Below are positions 61,708-64,000 of a DNA stretch of 64,000 nt, piece by piece (the first letter of the stretch is position 1; every line of letters starts with the position of its first letter). The stretch lies in assembly GCA_013360405.1 (NCBI GenBank), contig JABWBR010000028.1, positions 1 to 64,000 of the forward strand, given 5' to 3'. Both the position numbers and the translations under genes were made by a program. The notes beneath the pieces are model-generated. The model was not told the origin of the DNA. It saw only the letters and a program-made list of their open reading frames with translations, and did no database searches. The stretch is from Saprospiraceae bacterium. Its GTDB lineage: Bacteria; Bacteroidota; Bacteroidia; Chitinophagales; Saprospiraceae.

Positions 61708-62253
61708 GTGAAAGATCATTCCTTTTATTTCCTCGCCATATTAGCGCCTGCCGATGTCAGTGAAGAAGTAACTGCATTCAAGCAGTATGCCGCTTTGAAT
61801 TTTGAAAGTTCGCGGGCGCTACACTCTCCGCCTCATATAACGCTTATTCCACCTTTTTTGTGGCCGGCCCAGCGGCTAACTGATGTAATTATGGAAGTTG
61901 AACGGGTGGCCGGCGCCGTATCGCAATTCGGGATTTCTTTGCACAATTTCAACTGTTTTCCTCCCCGTGTAATCTTTGTCGATGTGCCGGAAAACAAGGC
62001 GCTTGCTTCTCTGCAGGCTACTTTGTCGCAGCACCTGCATCAGCAACTCAATCTGGGCGGCGAGGATAAACGCGGCTTTCATCCGCACATGACCGTAGCC
62101 TTCAAAGACCTGCGGCGGCGATTGTTTGCCCCTGCCTGGGATTATTTCTCCAAAATAAATTACGAAAGAACCTACGAAGTGCGTGAAATTGCCCTGTTGC
62201 GCCACAATAACCATGAGTGGGAGGTCATTCGCCGCTTCCTGCTCAATTGTTAA
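61708..62253 (+). CDS. 2H phosphoesterase (2'-5' RNA ligase-like)
   Basis: 181 residues from a GTG start next to the 10-nt array. The two catalytic motifs are HIT in SPPHITLIPPF (residues 43-45) and HMT in FHPHMTVAFKDL (about 130), the HxT pair of the 2H superfamily. Members act on 2',3'-cyclic or 2'-5' RNA linkages. The substrate here is unknown. The conserved FPPRVIFVDV strand lies between the motifs. Confidence 0.88.
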   Translation: MKDHSFYFLAILAPADVSEEVTAFKQYAALNFESSRALHSPPHITLIPPFLWPAQRLTDVIMEVERVAGAVSQFGISLHNFNCFPPRVIFVDVPENKALASLQATLSQHLHQQLNLGGEDKRGFHPHMTVAFKDLRRRLFAPAWDYFSKINYERTYEVREIALLRHNNHEWEVIRRFLLNC

Positions 62254-62391
62254 TTTCAGTAGGGAATTAGTTATATATGAAAAATAATGAAATATTTGCG
62301 AGAGAAGTGTTAAGGCTTTATACTTTGCACTTAGAATCAACGTTTATTAATTGCTTGTCCATGAAACAGGTGGTCATTAGCTCAAACGTCT

Positions 62392-64000
62392 ATGCGGTGG
62401 AATTGGATTGCAAGTATTCTTTTAGGGTTATGGTCAATATCACTTCAGGCCCAGCCATACTTCCCTGTCAAAATCAATAAAAAGTGGGGGTTGATCGACG
62501 CGAGCGGGCAGGTGGTATTGAAACCCGGTTATGATGCTATTGGTGATTTCAAGGACTTCGGTTATGCGGTGATGCAGCGCCAAGGTAAGATCGGGCTGCT
62601 CAACCGGGAGGGAAAGGAGATCATTGCTCCCCGCTATGAAGACCTCAAAGTACTCGATTCCACGCTGATTGCAGTCATGGACTATGGGGAATGGATGGTC
62701 ATCAACCTGCTCGGCCAGGTAGTACTCAACAAAGGGTATACACGGGTGCAGGTTTGGGATGGCGAATACCTGGCTTTTCTTCAAAATAAAAAATGGGGTA
62801 TAGTCAACAAATATGGCCGCCTTATCGCCGAGCCACGCTTTGACGAAGTGTATCGGGAAGACGCTTTTTTTGTCACAAGGCGCGGAGATATGCTCGGCCT
62901 GCTATCGCCGACAGGGGGTGAAATACTAACTAATGCCGCTGCCGAAATCAAAATCCTCAGCGATACCCTGTTTTTTTACAGGGTAGGAAGGTTGTGGGGC
63001 GCCGTCGACCACTACGGAGGCCCGCTGATACCCCCAAAGTACGATAGTTACAAGAAAATATCAGACCAGTTTATCAAGCTGGTGGCCGACAATACTTTTT
63101 ATCTTTATTCCATCAACTGCGGTAGTATTGTCACGCATGGCGAATACGACGATTATTATCCTTTTTCGAAAAAATATATAATCACGAAACGCAAGCGCCA
63201 GTTGGGGCTCATAGACTGGTGCGGGCAGGAGTTACTGCCCTGTCAGTACAACGAAATACAGCCCTATGATGGCAATTGGTTCCGCGTAAATTCCAAGGGA
63301 CGATGGGGGGTGGTCACTACCGACGGCCAGTCCATTATCCCGTTTGAATACGACTATATTGCTCCTTTGCGCGACAAGGTTTGTATTGTAAAAAAAGATG
63401 GGTTATATGGCGTTGCTAACGTGCTGGGTCAAGAAGTGGTGGAATCCAAATTTAATCGCATTGTGCTCGAAAATAACCAGGCGAAAGCGTATACTCAAAA
63501 AAACGACAAACCAGGGGAGGAAATACTCACCCTTTTTAGCTTTGATGACCAGGGGTTGGTAAAAGACAACAGCAGCTCCGACAAACACTTCCAGATCACC
63601 ATCGGGGGTAGAAAAAATACAACGGAATCCGCAGTATCCGATAATAATTTTGTGCTCGAGAAATTCGAATGGTTTTATTCGCCGGCAATGGACCGCTGGG
63701 GATTGCGTAAGTTGGAAGACGGCACGATTCAGATCGAACCCAAATTTCATTTTATACAAGTTGAACCCAAACTGGGCTTTACCCTGGTAGGTATCGAAAA
63801 ATCAGGCAAATACGAGTTCGAGCGTTCCACATTCCGATTTGATATGATCTATGGGCTCGTCAACAACGAAATAGGCGCACTGGTCACGGAGGTCGACTTT
63901 TGGGATATCCGATTTGACGATTACTACAACAACTTTCCCGTGGCGCGATGTATCTTTTCAAACGGCCGCCACGGACTAATGGACCGGATTGGTCGAATTG
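62392..64000 (+). CDS. Secreted WG-repeat protein, 3' end outside window
   Basis: 536 residues are visible, open to the window edge. The ATG at 62392 gives a signal peptide, MRWNWIASILLGLWSISLQA. The mature part begins QPYFPVKINKKWGLIDASG. WG repeats of about 35-40 residues follow throughout: KWGLIDASGQVVLKPGYDAIG, KWGIVNKYGRLIAEPRFDEVY, RWGVVTTDGQSIIPFEYDYIA, RWGLRKLEDGTIQIEPKFHF, RHGLMDRIGR. WG-repeat proteins have no defined biochemical role. A possible promoter (TATACTTTG near 62318) lies upstream. The 139-nt gap before it holds nothing else recognisable. Confidence 0.88.
   Translation, partial: MRWNWIASILLGLWSISLQAQPYFPVKINKKWGLIDASGQVVLKPGYDAIGDFKDFGYAVMQRQGKIGLLNREGKEIIAPRYEDLKVLDSTLIAVMDYGEWMVINLLGQVVLNKGYTRVQVWDGEYLAFLQNKKWGIVNKYGRLIAEPRFDEVYREDAFFVTRRGDMLGLLSPTGGEILTNAAAEIKILSDTLFFYRVGRLWGAVDHYGGPLIPPKYDSYKKISDQFIKLVADNTFYLYSINCGSIVTHGEYDDYYPFSKKYIITKRKRQLGLIDWCGQELLPCQYNEIQPYDGNWFRVNSKGRWGVVTTDGQSIIPFEYDYIAPLRDKVCIVKKDGLYGVANVLGQEVVESKFNRIVLENNQAKAYTQKNDKPGEEILTLFSFDDQGLVKDNSSSDKHFQITIGGRKNTTESAVSDNNFVLEKFEWFYSPAMDRWGLRKLEDGTIQIEPKFHFIQVEPKLGFTLVGIEKSGKYEFERSTFRFDMIYGLVNNEIGALVTEVDFWDIRFDDYYNNFPVARCIFSNGRHGLMDRIGRI

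Noticed and set aside
62277-62480. A 67-residue plus-strand open frame before the WG-repeat protein
   Set aside because: It overlaps the signal peptide of the WG-repeat protein in another frame. The WG frame has the better N-terminus.

Overview
The window comes from a gliding member of the Bacteroidota, most likely class Saprospiria (Lewinella/Haliscomenobacter-like). The signs are a fused lpxC-fabZ gene, the gliding genes gldA, gldF and gldG, a very large secreted protein with a type B type-IX-secretion (T9SS) C-terminal domain, an OmpA protein with thrombospondin type 3 repeats, and many start regions preceded by the Bacteroidota -7 promoter element TAnnTTTG instead of Shine-Dalgarno sites. 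Base composition is balanced. I see no phage, insertion sequence, CRISPR array, rRNA or tRNA. This is ordinary chromosome with small lineage-specific genes and many unusual intergenic repeats.

Layout. 1-9.7 kb: a cut-off secreted protein whose start is out of frame at a run of ten G; a lipoprotein; SbcC; a two-gene coiled-coil unit whose second protein looks like a membrane-anchored PspA/ESCRT-III relative; and a DUF4230 membrane protein followed by an orphan response regulator. 9.8-18.4 kb: folP, an unknown membrane protein, a YheT-type hydrolase, TamB and an internally deleted DUF2461 gene. 18.4-23.3 kb: the lipid A genes lpxD, lpxC-fabZ and lpxA plus a lone ABC ATPase, with hemC divergent. 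23.3-31.6 kb: gldA-gldF-gldG, a MORN-repeat lipoprotein, a divergent SF1 helicase-like protein and folK. 31.6-43.6 kb: the large T9SS cargo protein, a MarR/YceI pair, proC, a protein with a possible effector-associated domain, one membrane helix and TPRs, rmuC and recQ. 43.7-51.4 kb: a secreted Asp-box propeller protein and the leucine operon leuA-leuC-leuD-leuB. 51.5-64 kb: an unknown helical protein, ychF, acpH, the OmpA protein, ybaK, purK, pyrC, an ECF sigma/anti-sigma pair with a DUF6249 protein, a 2H phosphoesterase and the first 536 residues of a WG-repeat protein.

The feature most worth a second look is between the genes. Gene junctions here are either almost zero length (1-7 nt gaps or 4-nt stop-codon overlaps) or filled with phased short-word arrays that fold into hairpins. 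Three arrays are built from degenerate 7-nt words (2159-2237, 46940-47016, 59945-60007), two from 10-nt words (36201-36280, 61591-61707), and one from a 13-nt spaced palindromic word (41648-41695). In most of them the word carries stop codons on both strands and its length is not a multiple of three, so a few units close all six reading frames. The stop codons of leuB, pyrC, the anti-sigma gene, the YceI gene, recQ and rmuC lie inside or at the edge of these arrays. Other tandem arrays lie at 38379-38509, 54809-55100 and 58473-58552. The 7-nt arrays resemble the STRR heptamers known from cyanobacteria.
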